Source: Burkholderia anthina (GTDB taxonomy: Bacteria; Pseudomonadota; Gammaproteobacteria; Burkholderiales; Burkholderiaceae). Taken from it: a DNA stretch of 64,000 nucleotides. Below, one piece after another: positions 42,884 to 54,078 of this stretch; the stretch's first letter is position 1, and every line of letters starts with the position of its first letter. Under the pieces are notes generated by a model that did no database searches, was not told the origin of the DNA, and saw nothing but the letters and a program-made list of their open reading frames with translations. Made by a program: the position numbers and the translations under genes. The stretch spans positions 372,001 through 436,000 of the forward strand of contig NZ_CABVLY010000002.1 of the NCBI RefSeq assembly GCF_902498995.1. Reading direction: 5' to 3'.

Positions 42884-44497
42884 ATGAAATCCTTGCATGC
42901 CATGTCGGCCGTGCTGGCCGCGCTCGCCCTGACGGCGCCCGCAGCCCACGCCGTTATCGTTCCGTCGAATGTCGCGCTCGCTCCTCAACAGGACCTGACG
43001 CGCCAGGTGCCCGCCGAAGTCGAGTCGCTCGACCCGGCGCACATCGAATCGTGGACCGGCAACACGATCGGCCTCGACCTGTTCGAAGGGCTCGCCCGCA
43101 TCGACGCGACCGGTCAGGTCGTGCCGGGCGTCGCGCAATCGTGGGAACGCAAGACGCCGCAGACGTGGATCTTCAAGCTGCGCCACGACGCGAAGTGGAG
43201 CAACGGCCAGCCGGTGACGGCCGCCGATTTCGTCTATTCGTGGCAGCGCCTCGTCGATCCGAAGACGGGCTCGAAGTACACGATCCTCGTCGAATTCGTG
43301 AAGAACTCGAAGGACATCATTGCCGGCAAGGCCGCGCCGACGACGCTCGGCGTGCGCGCGATCGACCCGTACACGCTGGAAGTGACGACCGACGTGCCCG
43401 TCGCGTTCTTCCCCGAGCTGACCGCAATGGCGCCGCTCGCGCCGGTGAACAAGGACACCGTCGCGAAGTTCGGCGACGCGTGGACGCGCCCGGGCAACAT
43501 CGTCAGCAACGGTGCGTACCAGCTCGTCGACTGGCAGCCGAACAACCGCATCGTGGTCGCCAAGGACGCGAAGTACTGGAATGCGCCGAAGGTCGTGATC
43601 AACAAGGTCACGTACCTGCCGATCGAAAGCGACGAAACCGCGATGCGCATGTACCAGGCCGGCCAGATCGACTACAGCTACTCGATCCCGTCGGGCATCT
43701 TCCAGCAGGTCAGCAAGCAGTTCGGCGGCGAACTGCGCCCGGGCCTGCAGCTCGCGACCTACTACTACTACCTGAACAACAGCGACGCGGCGCTGAAGGA
43801 CAAGCGCGTGCGCCAGGCGCTGTCGATGGTGATCGATCGCGACGTGCTCACGTCGAAGCTCACGCAGGCCGGCGAGAAGCCGATGTACGGCCTGATGCCG
43901 AACGGCACGAAGGGCGCGCAGCCGTTCACGCCGGCATGGGCGTCGTGGCCGATGGCCAAGCGCATCGCGGCCGCGAAGGATCTGCTGAAGCAAGCCGGCT
44001 ATTCGGATGCGAAGCCGCTGTCGTTCACGCTCACCTACAACACCAACGACCTGCACAAGAAGGTCGCGCTGTTTACCGCATCGGAATGGCGCACGAAGCT
44101 CGGCATCGACACGAAGCTCGAGAACGTCGAGTTCAAGGTGCTGATGAAGGCGCGTCATGACGGCAAGGTGCAGATCGCGCGCGACGGCTGGTTCGCCGAC
44201 TACAACGACGCGATGACCTTCTTCGACCTGATCCGCTGCGGCAGCTCGCAGAACACCGTCGGCTACTGCAACAAGCAGGCCGACGCGCTCGTCGACGAAG
44301 GCAACCAGAAGCTCGACGACAAGGCGCGCGCCGCGCTGCTCACGCAGGCGCACGACATGGCGATGAACGACACGCCGATGGTGCCGCTGTTCCAGTACTC
44401 GGCCGACCGTCTCGTGAAGCCCTACGTGGGCGGCTACTCGCTGAAGAACGTGATCGACATGCGTGCTTCGCAGGACCTGTACCTGATCAAGCACTGA
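42884..44497 (+). CDS. oppA: Oligopeptide ABC transporter binding protein OppA
   Basis: The 537-residue protein has a signal peptide (cleavage near AHAVI, residue 24) and the family 5 binding-protein pattern: VESLDPAHIESWTGN, FEGLARID, VAQSWERKTPQTWIFKLRHDAKWSNG (in part), and RDGWFADYNDAMTFF. It captures peptides in the periplasm for the OppBCDF complex encoded just downstream. It is the first gene of a five-gene operon with short gaps. Codon use is like its neighbours. Confidence 0.94.
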   Translation: MKSLHAMSAVLAALALTAPAAHAVIVPSNVALAPQQDLTRQVPAEVESLDPAHIESWTGNTIGLDLFEGLARIDATGQVVPGVAQSWERKTPQTWIFKLRHDAKWSNGQPVTAADFVYSWQRLVDPKTGSKYTILVEFVKNSKDIIAGKAAPTTLGVRAIDPYTLEVTTDVPVAFFPELTAMAPLAPVNKDTVAKFGDAWTRPGNIVSNGAYQLVDWQPNNRIVVAKDAKYWNAPKVVINKVTYLPIESDETAMRMYQAGQIDYSYSIPSGIFQQVSKQFGGELRPGLQLATYYYYLNNSDAALKDKRVRQALSMVIDRDVLTSKLTQAGEKPMYGLMPNGTKGAQPFTPAWASWPMAKRIAAAKDLLKQAGYSDAKPLSFTLTYNTNDLHKKVALFTASEWRTKLGIDTKLENVEFKVLMKARHDGKVQIARDGWFADYNDAMTFFDLIRCGSSQNTVGYCNKQADALVDEGNQKLDDKARAALLTQAHDMAMNDTPMVPLFQYSADRLVKPYVGGYSLKNVIDMRASQDLYLIKH

Positions 44498-44508
44498 GCG
44501 GAGCGATC

Positions 44509-45447
44509 ATGCTGGCCTACGCATTGAGACGCACGTTGTGGGCGGTGCCGACGATTCTCGCCGTCATCACCGCCTGCTACCTGCTGCTGCATTTCACGCC
44601 CGGCGGCCCGTTCGATACGGAGAAGCAGCTGTCCGCGGCGACGCTCGCGAACCTGAACGCGAAGTACCACCTCGACGAGCCGCTGTGGAAGCAGTACCTG
44701 CTGTATCTCGGTTCACTGCTGCACGGCGATCTCGGCCCGTCGTTCCGTTACGTCGACTGGTCGGTGAACGATCTCGTGAAGAAGGCGCTGCCCGTGAGTC
44801 TCGGCGTGGGCGGCGTGTCGATCCCGATCTCGATCGTGTTCGGCGTGCTGCTCGGCACCGTCGCGGCCGTGCGCCGCGACAGCCTGATCGACCGCGTGGT
44901 GATGCTGATCGGCAACTTCGGCAACGTCGTGCCGCCGTTCGTGCTCGGCCCGGTGCTGGTGTGGATCTTCGCGATCCTGCTGAAGACGTCGGCCGGCAAC
45001 GGCTGGCTGCCGGCCGGCGGCTGGGGCGACGGCAGCTGGCAGTACCGGCTGCTGCCGATCGTGCTGCTGACCCTCATCAACGTGTCGCTGCTCGCTCGCG
45101 TGATGCGCGGGTCGATGATCGAAACGCTGTCGAGCAACTACATCCGCACCGCGCGCGCGAAGGGCCTGCCGGGCGCGACGATCGTGCTGCGCCATGCGCT
45201 CAAGCCCGCGCTGATGCCGGTCGTGTCGCTGTTCGGCACGGTCTGCATCTCGTCGATCACGGCGGCCGTCGTCACCGAATCGGTGTTCGCGCTGCCGGGG
45301 CTCGGCCAGCTCGTCGTGAACGGCGCCATCAACCGCGACTACACGCTGGTGCTGGGCCTCGTCGTGCTGACGACCGTCTGCGCGGTGCTGTTCAACCTGC
45401 TGGTCGACCTCGCATACGCGTGGCTCGATCCGCGCATCCGTTATTGA
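44509..45447 (+). CDS. oppB: Oligopeptide ABC transporter permease OppB
   Basis: The 312-residue inner-membrane permease has six hydrophobic segments. It carries the EAA-type loop near residues 205-225 (SNYIRTARAKGLPGATIVLRH in part, 20 residues or fewer quoted) and the usual VESVFALPGLGQLVV-like end. It forms the transmembrane channel with OppC. GGAG before the ATG and an 11-base gap from oppA support co-transcription. Confidence 0.93.
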   Translation: MLAYALRRTLWAVPTILAVITACYLLLHFTPGGPFDTEKQLSAATLANLNAKYHLDEPLWKQYLLYLGSLLHGDLGPSFRYVDWSVNDLVKKALPVSLGVGGVSIPISIVFGVLLGTVAAVRRDSLIDRVVMLIGNFGNVVPPFVLGPVLVWIFAILLKTSAGNGWLPAGGWGDGSWQYRLLPIVLLTLINVSLLARVMRGSMIETLSSNYIRTARAKGLPGATIVLRHALKPALMPVVSLFGTVCISSITAAVVTESVFALPGLGQLVVNGAINRDYTLVLGLVVLTTVCAVLFNLLVDLAYAWLDPRIRY

Positions 45448-45460
45448 GCGAGGCACTGCG

Positions 45461-46363
45461 ATGACTCCGACTACGCCTGTCGTCAGTCTGCCCGTGCAGA
45501 CCGACTCGCCGCCGCGTTCGCGCTCGCCGCTGGCGCTCGCGTTCGCGCGCTTCCTTCACAACCGTGCGGCCGTGTTCAGCCTCGTGCTGCTCGCGCTGAT
45601 CACGCTCGCGTGTTTCGTCGGCCCGTGGCTGCTCGCGGCCGATCCCGCCGCGAGCGACTGGGGTTCGATCAGCCTGCCGCCGACCCTCGCGAACCAGCAC
45701 TGGTTCGGCACCGACGAGCTCGGCCGCGACCTGCTCGTGCGTACGCTGATCGGCGGCCGCGTGTCGATCGAGGTCGGCCTGCTCGGCACGCTCGTGTCCG
45801 GCCTGTTCGGCGTCGCGTGGGGCGCGACCGCCGGCTTCGCGGGCGGCCGCGTCGACTCCGCGATGATGCGCGTCGTCGACATGATGTACGCGATCCCGTA
45901 CCTGCTGATCGCGATCCTGATGATGACCCTGTTCGGCCGCTCGTTCATGCTGGTCGTGCTGACCATCAGCGCGTTCTCGTGGATCGACATGGCGCGCGTC
46001 GTGCGCGGCCAGACGCTGTCGCTGCGCAACCGCGAGTTCGTCGATGCGGCGCGCGCGATCGGCGTGTCGCCGGCGTCGATCGTGCTGCGCCACGTCGTGC
46101 CGAACCTGCTCGGCGTGGTCGTCGTGTACGCGACCGTGTCCGTGCCGAACATCGTGCTGACCGAATCGGTGCTGTCGTTCCTCGGCCTCGGCGTGCAGGA
46201 GCCGATGACGAGCTGGGGCGTGCTGATCCAGGACGGCGCGCAGAAACTGGAATCGATGCCGTGGCTGCTGCTGGCACCGGCCGTCATGCTCTGCGTGACG
46301 CTCTACTGCGTGAACTTCGTTGGCGACGGCCTGCGTGACGCACTCGACCCGAAGGATCGCTGA
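45461..46363 (+). CDS. oppC: Oligopeptide ABC transporter permease OppC
   Basis: The 300-residue permease has the OppC N-terminal soluble stretch and six membrane segments. It contains HWFGTDELGRDLLVRTL and an EAA-type loop near residues 185-210 (DAARAIGVSPASIVLRH), ending in FVGDGLRDALDPKDR. It pairs with OppB. It starts 13 bases after oppB and ends 1 base before oppD, so translation is probably coupled. Confidence 0.93.
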   Translation: MTPTTPVVSLPVQTDSPPRSRSPLALAFARFLHNRAAVFSLVLLALITLACFVGPWLLAADPAASDWGSISLPPTLANQHWFGTDELGRDLLVRTLIGGRVSIEVGLLGTLVSGLFGVAWGATAGFAGGRVDSAMMRVVDMMYAIPYLLIAILMMTLFGRSFMLVVLTISAFSWIDMARVVRGQTLSLRNREFVDAARAIGVSPASIVLRHVVPNLLGVVVVYATVSVPNIVLTESVLSFLGLGVQEPMTSWGVLIQDGAQKLESMPWLLLAPAVMLCVTLYCVNFVGDGLRDALDPKDR

Positions 46364-46364
46364 A

Positions 46365-47353
<989 letters not shown>

Positions 47354-47357
<4 letters not shown>

Positions 47358-48376
47358 GCGTCAATGAACGCCGCGATGCCGGCGCGACGGGCGACACGCT
47401 GCTGTCCGTCGAGCATCTGAATGTGCATTTCCGCGTGCCGCTCGGCGGCTATCCGTGGTCGCCGAAGGGCACGCTGCGGGCCGTCGACGGCGTATCGTTC
47501 GACGTGAAGCGCGGCGAGACGGTCGGGCTCGTCGGCGAGTCGGGCTGCGGGAAGTCGACGCTCGCCCGCGCGCTGATCGGCCTCGTGCCGATGACCGCCG
47601 GCACCGTGCGCTGGCGCGGTGAAGCGGTGGCGTCCGATCACCTGCGCGGCACCGCGATGCGCCGCGAAGTGCAGATGATCTTCCAGGATCCGCTCGCGTC
47701 GCTCGATCCGCGCATGACGATCGAGCAGATCGTCGCGGAACCGCTCGTCACGCACCACGCGGGCCTCGGCCGCACCGAAGTGCGCCGCCGCGTGATCACG
47801 ATGCTCGAGCGCGTCGGCCTGAATGCGCATCACCTGCTGCGCTATCCCCATGAATTTTCCGGCGGGCAGTGCCAGCGCGTCGGTATCGCGCGTGCGCTGA
47901 TCGGCGAGCCGAAGCTCGTGATCTGCGACGAACCCGTGTCGGCACTCGACGTGTCGATCCAGGCGCAGATCGTGAACTTGCTGCGCGATCTACAGCGCGA
48001 ACTGTCGTTGTCCTATCTGTTCGTCGCGCACGACCTGGCGGTGGTGAAGGCCATCAGCCAGCGCGTGCTCGTGATGTATCTCGGCCGCGTGATGGAGTTC
48101 GGCACGCGGCATGACGTGTACGGCGTGCCGCAGCACCCGTACACGAAGGCGCTGCTCGATGCGGCGCCGACGCCGGAGCCGGCGCGCGAGCGTGCTCGCC
48201 GTCCGATGCTGCTGGCGGGCGAGATGCCCTCGCCGCTGAACCCGCCGTCGGGCTGCGCGTTCCGCACGCGCTGCCCGGTTGCGATCGACGCGTGCGCGCA
48301 GGACGTGCCGCTGCCGGAAGTGCGGCAGGGCTCGGCTGCGCGGGTCGCGTGCATCCGCGCGGGCGTGGCGGCGTGA
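47354..48376 (+). CDS. oppF: Oligopeptide ABC transporter ATPase OppF
   Basis: The 340-residue ATPase has Walker A (GESGCGKST), the signature FSGGQCQRV and Walker B (LVICDEPVSALD), with VAHDLAVVKAIS as switch region. The C-terminal CAFRTRC...C cluster is like that of OppD. It overlaps oppD by 4 bases (ATGA), the usual coupling in this operon. The porin gene follows after 164 bases. Confidence 0.94.
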
Positions 48377-48540
48377 AGTGACGTAACGCAGCAAACATAA
48401 CCAGGCAGGTCGACAGGGGTAGGTGCGGCGCGAACGATCTTCGCGCCGCGGGTACAGGCGCGCCTTTAGCCGGGCGAGCCGGGGGGCCGGAAGCGGATCG
48501 CGACCGGCGTGGACGATATCAACACAAGACGAGAATTACG

Positions 48541-50022
48541 ATGAAAAAGCAGAAGACGATCGGGACGGCATCGAAGATGCTGCTTGCATGGGGCCTGCCG
48601 GCACTGGCCGGCGTATCGTTGAGCGGCGTCGCCCACGCCGACGACGCGGCCCCGGCCCCGCTGACGGTCGCGCAGGCCGCGCCGGCCGCGCCGGCCGCGG
48701 GCACGAGCACGGCCGTTGCGCAGGCAACTACCCCGAACGCCATTGTCAACGCCGAAGCGAGCCAGGCCGTCACGCCGCCGGACGAACCGTCGGCCCAGTC
48801 GAAGTCCAAGGGCTTCATCGCAGACAGTCATCTCGATTTCGTGTTCCGCAACTATTCGGACTTGCTCGACAACAAGGGCGGCCCGCATCGTCACGCGTGG
48901 ATCCAGGGCGTGATGGCGAACTTCGAGTCCGGCTACACCGCGGGCCTGATCGGCTTCGGCGTGGATGCGTCGCTGTACGCGGCCCTGAAGCTCGACGGCG
49001 GCGCCGGCGGGGGCAATATGGTGCACGTGGCGAAGGGCGGCGGCGGCTCGAACCAGCTCGCATGGGCGTATCCGGGCATTTACGACGTGAAGGCGCGCAT
49101 CTCGAACACGGTGGTCAAGTACGGTCTGCAGGCCGTCGACAACCCGTTCATGGAGCAGCACGACAACCGTGCGCTGCCGCCGACGTTCCTGGGCGCGACG
49201 ATCGTCAGCAACGAATTCAAGAACGTGATGCTCGAGGCCGGCAGCTTCACGAAGACCGATGCGCGCGGCCGCACGACGCTCACCAACCTCACGACGCAGT
49301 ACGGCGGCACGCGCGTCAACCGGCTGACCTACGTCGGCGGCACGTGGGACTACTCGCCGAACGGCGAGGTCGCGCTGTACGCGAACCAGGCCGACGACGT
49401 GTGGCACCAGTACTATGCGTCGGTGAAGCACAGCATCGGCAGCACGCAGACGATCAAGTGGACGGGCTTCGGCAACGTCTACTCGACGCACGACACGGGC
49501 GATTCGCTGCAGGGCAAGATCGACAACAACGCGTACAGCCTGTCGCTGGCCGCGCAGCACGGTCCGCACGAGCTGCTGCTCGGCTACCAGCAGATCCTCG
49601 GCGACCAGTTCTTCGACTACATCACCGAGACGAACGGCATCTTCCTGGCCAACTCGATGGACGTCGACTACAACGCGCCGCACGAAAAGTCGCTGCAGCT
49701 GCGTTACACGTTCTACGGCAAGGAAGCGGGCCTGCCGGGCTTCAAGGCGATGATCTGGGGCGTGACGGGCTGGGGGGCGGACGGCAGCGCGGGCGCGGCG
49801 AACGACCCGACCAAGTCGAGCATCTACTGGAGCAACGGCGCGCCGGTGCAGGGCCGTCACCACGAGTTCGGCTTCATCCCGTCGTACACGTTCCAGAGCG
49901 GCAAGCTGAAGGACACGAAGGTCACGTTCATCGCGATGTGGCACAACGGTTCCGCGCACTACTCGGACGCGACGAACCGCGAGTACCGCCTGGTCGTGAA
50001 CGTGCCGCTGCACGCGTTCTGA
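48541..50022 (+). CDS. OprD-family outer-membrane porin
   Basis: The 493-residue protein has a signal peptide (cleavage near AHADD, residue 34). An Ala/Pro-rich spacer follows, then a beta-barrel ending in the typical aromatic terminus (VNVPLHAF). Internal segments such as GFIADSHLDFVFRNYSD, AWIQGVMANFESGY and TKTDARGRTTLTNLTTQYGG match the OprD family, whose members take up amino acids, peptides or aromatic acids. Position directly after the opp operon suggests a peptide porin. A 164-base gap leaves room for its own promoter. Confidence 0.9.
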   Translation: MKKQKTIGTASKMLLAWGLPALAGVSLSGVAHADDAAPAPLTVAQAAPAAPAAGTSTAVAQATTPNAIVNAEASQAVTPPDEPSAQSKSKGFIADSHLDFVFRNYSDLLDNKGGPHRHAWIQGVMANFESGYTAGLIGFGVDASLYAALKLDGGAGGGNMVHVAKGGGGSNQLAWAYPGIYDVKARISNTVVKYGLQAVDNPFMEQHDNRALPPTFLGATIVSNEFKNVMLEAGSFTKTDARGRTTLTNLTTQYGGTRVNRLTYVGGTWDYSPNGEVALYANQADDVWHQYYASVKHSIGSTQTIKWTGFGNVYSTHDTGDSLQGKIDNNAYSLSLAAQHGPHELLLGYQQILGDQFFDYITETNGIFLANSMDVDYNAPHEKSLQLRYTFYGKEAGLPGFKAMIWGVTGWGADGSAGAANDPTKSSIYWSNGAPVQGRHHEFGFIPSYTFQSGKLKDTKVTFIAMWHNGSAHYSDATNREYRLVVNVPLHAF

Positions 50023-50088
50023 TCGAAGGGGGCGCAACGCCCCCCGCGGTATGTGCCGTTTCGCGCGGCCGGCCTGCAGTCAGTCCGA

Positions 50089-51081
50089 TCAGGCCGGCTT
50101 GTGCAGGCCCGCCACCGGATCGTTCGCGGCGGGCATGTCTTCCAGCAGCGACGTGAGCTGGCGGCCCGTGTCGCGCCATGCGTCGAGGCCGCCGCGCAGC
50201 GGCAGCGCATCGGTGAAGCCTGCATCGAGCAGGCGCTTGGCCATCAGCGCGGCCGTCACCTCGTTCGGGCACGAGCAGTACACGACGAACTTCTGCGACA
50301 GCGGGTAGCGCGCGACGATGTCTTCGATGTGCCGCTCGTCCGCGAACTGCGCGCCGGGAATCGTGAACGGGTCGAGCTTGCGGTGCTCGGGCGAGCGTAC
50401 GTCGAGGACCACCGGCGCCACCGGGTCGCTCAGCAGCAGCTCGAGTTCGTCGACGCCGATCCGTGCGCTCGCGAGCTGGCGGATCAGCGCGCGGCGGCGC
50501 ATCCAGCGCACGGCCGCATAGATCGCGAGCAGCGCGACGATCACCAGCAGTACCGCGCGGCCGAGCCGGCTCGCGCCGGCGAACAGCCAGTCGATCTGCC
50601 GGTAGAACACGAGCCCCGCCCCCAGCCCGACGATCGTCCACAACGCGGCGCCGAGCGCGTCGTAGCCGGCGAACGTGCGATAGCGCGTGCCGAGCGCGCC
50701 GGCCATCGGCACGGAGACGAGCGACAGTCCGGGAATGAAGCGTGCTACCGCGAGCACGCGCACACCGTAGCGGCCGAAGAAGCGTTCGGTCTTCTTCACG
50801 CAGGTATCGCGCGACAGCGAGAGCCGGCAGATCGTCTTCAGCGTCGTGCCGCCGTAACGCCGCCCGGCGAGGTACCACGCCGTGTCGCCGATCAGCGCGC
50901 CGAGCACCGACAGCGCGATCACCGTCACGAGCTGCGAGCCGATCATGTCCGGATGCATCGCGGCCATCGCGCCGAACAGCACGAGCGTCGGCATCGCCGG
51001 CACCGGCAGGCCGATGGCCGCGGCGAGCACGTTGGCGAAGACGAGAAGCGGCCCGTATTGGGCGACGAGGTCACGGAGCAT
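50089..51081 (-). CDS. DedA-family membrane protein fused to a rhodanese domain
   Basis: The 330-residue protein has an N-terminal DedA (SNARE-associated) membrane part at residues 1-200. It shows GLPVPAMPTLVLFGA, GDTAWYLAGRRYG and the FGRYGVRVLAVARFIPGLS motif. The C-terminal part at residues 205-320 is a rhodanese-like domain with PVVLDVRSPEHR and the active-site loop VVYCSCPNEVTAA containing Cys. DedA proteins act in lipid and ion homeostasis; rhodaneses transfer sulfur or bind thiol groups. The fusion places the rhodanese domain at the cytoplasmic side. No ribosome site is strong at 51081. Confidence 0.9.
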   Translation of the reverse strand: MLRDLVAQYGPLLVFANVLAAAIGLPVPAMPTLVLFGAMAAMHPDMIGSQLVTVIALSVLGALIGDTAWYLAGRRYGGTTLKTICRLSLSRDTCVKKTERFFGRYGVRVLAVARFIPGLSLVSVPMAGALGTRYRTFAGYDALGAALWTIVGLGAGLVFYRQIDWLFAGASRLGRAVLLVIVALLAIYAAVRWMRRRALIRQLASARIGVDELELLLSDPVAPVVLDVRSPEHRKLDPFTIPGAQFADERHIEDIVARYPLSQKFVVYCSCPNEVTAALMAKRLLDAGFTDALPLRGGLDAWRDTGRQLTSLLEDMPAANDPVAGLHKPA

Positions 51082-51236
51082 GACGGCTGGCCGAAAAGGA
51101 TGTGCGCGGGAGAGGATGCGCAGATGGGCCGATTATCGGCCATTTTCAACCCGGCGGCGGGAACGGCGGAAAGCGCCTGATGGCGGCAGGGAGATGTCGG
51201 TGAGCCGGCGCGCCGGGCGCGGCTCACCGTTCGGAA

Positions 51237-51506
51237 TCAGGAGGGGGTGCGGGCGAGCGATGCGGCGCCGTGGTTTTCGCCGGGCAGCTCGGCGCCGTGC
51301 GAGCGGATCGCCGCGATCAGTTCGGCCGGCGTGATCTCGTAGCGGACCTCGCGGTGGATGCCGGGCTTGCGTTCGTCGATCTCGATCAGCAGCACGCTCT
51401 TGCCGTCGCCGGTTGCTTCGAGCCGGAGCGAGCGCAATTCGCGGCCGTCGGCCGGGTCGTGTTCGGTGAGCAGGGTCATTGCCCCGGATGAGCCGGAAGT
51501 GCGCAT
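51237..51506 (-). CDS. Small hypothetical protein
   Basis: The 89-residue product has a soluble composition with GREVRYEITPAELIAAIRSHGA-type helix near its end, in which EITPAELIAAIRSHG is quoted. An alternative ATG at 51479 removes nine residues. The family is not recognised. It lies alone between the DedA-rhodanese and phospholipase genes on the same strand. Confidence 0.55.
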   Translation of the reverse strand: MRTSGSSGAMTLLTEHDPADGRELRSLRLEATGDGKSVLLIEIDERKPGIHREVRYEITPAELIAAIRSHGAELPGENHGAASLARTPS

Positions 51507-51744
51507 CGAACCTATCCTCGTGTCGTGGATGCCTGGTTGGCGAAGATGTCGTTATTGAATGCAGCTTGACGAAGTTTAACGCGAACGGGCTGCAACACGG
51601 AGCATTTTCGTGGGCGCGAAATGAGGGCTATACCACCTATCCTTCTGATGTTTGGGCCGCGCCGGGCGGGCGTTTCAGCCGGATCGGGCCGCGCGGCGAG
51701 CGGCGCCCGGCCGGCGTGCTTCCGGCCGGGCAGCGGCGGTGGCG

Positions 51745-54078
51745 TCAGAAGCGGTCGGCGAGCCCCATTGCCGGATCGCTGACCGAGTGGCGGCCCGTTT
51801 CGACGCGGCCGGCCACGCGGCGCGAGAAGCGCGCATCGCTGTCGGCGGTGACGACGAAGTCGTACCAGTGCCCGGTCGAGTCGAGCGTCCAGTGCAGCTC
51901 CGACTGGCTGCCGGCACGCACCGTGACCGTCCACGTCGTGCCCGTGTCGTTGCCGTGTCCGCGCCCGTGACCGTCCTGGTTGCCGTGATCGTCGTGCGCG
52001 CCATGGCCGGACAGGGCGCCGTATACCTTGTTCGACTTCACCGTGAAGCGCACCGTGCCGCCGCCGTCGTTGCGCAGCCGCAGATGCAGGTTGCCGCTCC
52101 CGCCCGCGTAGCCGACCCGCACTTCCGGCTGCGGTGCGCGCGGGCCCGCGAGCCGGGCCAGGTCGCCGGTGAAGCGGCGGTGATAGCCGTTCGGGCCGAG
52201 CACCCACAGGTCATATTTACCGCTGTCGTCGGCCTGCGCCGCCCAGTCGCCGCGCAGTGCCTTGCCCGGTTCGACGACGTAGCGGCGCGGCACGCGGTCC
52301 AGGTGCAGCTTGTCGTACACGTGGAACACCGCCGCCGCGCGGCCCGTGTTCGCGAACTTCAGCGTGACGGTGCCCTTGCCGGCGTCAGCCTGTGCGCTCG
52401 CATGCAGCTCGTACGGCAGTGCCCGCGACGGGCGCACGCCGGTGGCCTGCGCGGGCAGCGACGGGGCGGCCGGCGGCGTGATTTTCGGCGCGGCCTGCTG
52501 TGCGGCGCTCAGCGCGTCGACCTGGCTTTTCGTCGTGCGGCCCGCGAGCGTCGGCAGCGGTTCGTTGTTCGGCGTGCGGAAGTTGAACGCGCTCGTCAGG
52601 TCGCCGCACACCGCGCGGCGGTACGCGCCGATCTGCGGTTCCGCGACGCCGAAGCGCTTCTCCAGGAAGAGCAGCGTCGACGTATGGTCGAACACCTGCG
52701 AGTTGACCCAGCCGCCGCGGCTCCACGGCGATACCACCCACATCGGCACGCGCGGGCCGGGGCCGTACGGACGGCCGTCGGCCGCCGGCTGGCTCGACGT
52801 GGCCGGCGCGAAGTCGTGATATTCGACGGCCACGTCGGCGTTCGCGAGCGTATGGCCGCCCGCGAGCGTGCCGTCCGCGTTGCGCGACGGCACGGCCGGC
52901 GACGGCATGTGATCGAAGAAACCGTCGTTCTCGTCGTAGTTGATCAGCAGTACGGTCTTGCTCCACACGTCCGGATTCGCGGTGAGCGCATCGAGCACCG
53001 CCTGCACGTACCACGCGCCCTGCGCGGGGCTCGACGGCCCCGGATGTTCGCTGTACACCGACGGCGGGACGATCCACGACACTTCGGGCAGCTTGCCGTT
53101 GCGGATGTCGTCGCGGAACGTTTCGAGGAAGCCGTACGGCATCGTGTTGCCGAACCCCTTTGCGAGCGGGCTCAACGGATCGTCGATCGCCGGATCGTAG
53201 AACGCGCCGGCCGCCGTCACCGGCTGCGTGATGTCCGTCGACGCGACGTACGCGGGCCGGCGCGCGGCCGGCATCTGTTCGATCGCGGCGCGCCAGTGGC
53301 GAAAGCTCATCATCTCGTTGCAGCCGAAGTTGTCGATCAGGCTCTGGTAGACCTTCCACTTCACGCCGGCCTGCTGCAGCCGGTCGGCGTAGGTCGTCCA
53401 CGTCCACCCCTGGCTCGACGGGCCGATGTCGTTGCCGCCGTTGAACTGGTTGTTCAGCGCGGCGAGCTTCACGCGGCTGCCGTCGGCCGGGCTGATGCCG
53501 TTCGGGCCGTTGGTGCCGCTCCAGTAGAACAGGCGGTTCGCGATCGTGCCCGTGTGCATCCCGCAGTGATAGTGGTCGCACAGCGTGAACGCGTCGGCGA
53601 GCGTGCGCTGGAACGGCACTTCCGCCGCGTCGTAATAGCCCATCGACAGCGGCGTCTTCGCGTCGGGCCAGCGGTTCATCCGGCCGTGGTCCCACGCGGC
53701 CTGTGCGTCGGCCCACGTGTGCGGCGTGCCGCCCGCGCGCTGCGCGTTGCCCTGGCTCGCATCGAGGTGGTATGGCGTGAGGGTCGTCGCGGGCGTCGTT
53801 TGCGTATACGTCTGGTAGAACACGTCGCGGCCGTTCGGCGACGGCACCGCGAAGCGGTCGCCGTAACCGCGTACGCCCTTGAACGTGCCGAAGTAGCCGT
53901 CGAATGCGCGGTTCTCCATCATCAGCAGTACGACGTGCTTGACGTCGTGGAGCGTGCCCGTTTCGTGGAACGCGGGAATCGCGAGCGCGCGGCGGATGCT
54001 CGGCGGAAACGCGGACAGCGCGGCGGCGGCGAGGCCTGAAGTGGCGGTCTTCTGAAGGAATGTGCGGCGTGACGTCAT
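51745..54078 (-). CDS. plcN: Phospholipase C, phosphocholine-specific type (Tat-exported)
   Basis: The 777-residue protein begins with a twin-arginine signal (TSRRTFLQK). The alkaline-phosphatase-like PLC domain follows: HVVLLMMENRAFDGYFGTFKGVRG with the metal-binding segment, then CDHYHCGMHTGTIANRLFYWSG and LINYDENDGFFDHMPSP, quoted in parts. The C-terminal two domains match the non-haemolytic (PlcN-like) type. It cleaves phosphatidylcholine or related lipids outside the cell. A His/Gly/Asp-rich insert (HGAHDDHGNQDGHGRGHG) lies near residue 700. The ATG at 54078 gives the Tat motif its usual position. Confidence 0.93.
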   Translation of the reverse strand: MTSRRTFLQKTATSGLAAAALSAFPPSIRRALAIPAFHETGTLHDVKHVVLLMMENRAFDGYFGTFKGVRGYGDRFAVPSPNGRDVFYQTYTQTTPATTLTPYHLDASQGNAQRAGGTPHTWADAQAAWDHGRMNRWPDAKTPLSMGYYDAAEVPFQRTLADAFTLCDHYHCGMHTGTIANRLFYWSGTNGPNGISPADGSRVKLAALNNQFNGGNDIGPSSQGWTWTTYADRLQQAGVKWKVYQSLIDNFGCNEMMSFRHWRAAIEQMPAARRPAYVASTDITQPVTAAGAFYDPAIDDPLSPLAKGFGNTMPYGFLETFRDDIRNGKLPEVSWIVPPSVYSEHPGPSSPAQGAWYVQAVLDALTANPDVWSKTVLLINYDENDGFFDHMPSPAVPSRNADGTLAGGHTLANADVAVEYHDFAPATSSQPAADGRPYGPGPRVPMWVVSPWSRGGWVNSQVFDHTSTLLFLEKRFGVAEPQIGAYRRAVCGDLTSAFNFRTPNNEPLPTLAGRTTKSQVDALSAAQQAAPKITPPAAPSLPAQATGVRPSRALPYELHASAQADAGKGTVTLKFANTGRAAAVFHVYDKLHLDRVPRRYVVEPGKALRGDWAAQADDSGKYDLWVLGPNGYHRRFTGDLARLAGPRAPQPEVRVGYAGGSGNLHLRLRNDGGGTVRFTVKSNKVYGALSGHGAHDDHGNQDGHGRGHGNDTGTTWTVTVRAGSQSELHWTLDSTGHWYDFVVTADSDARFSRRVAGRVETGRHSVSDPAMGLADRF

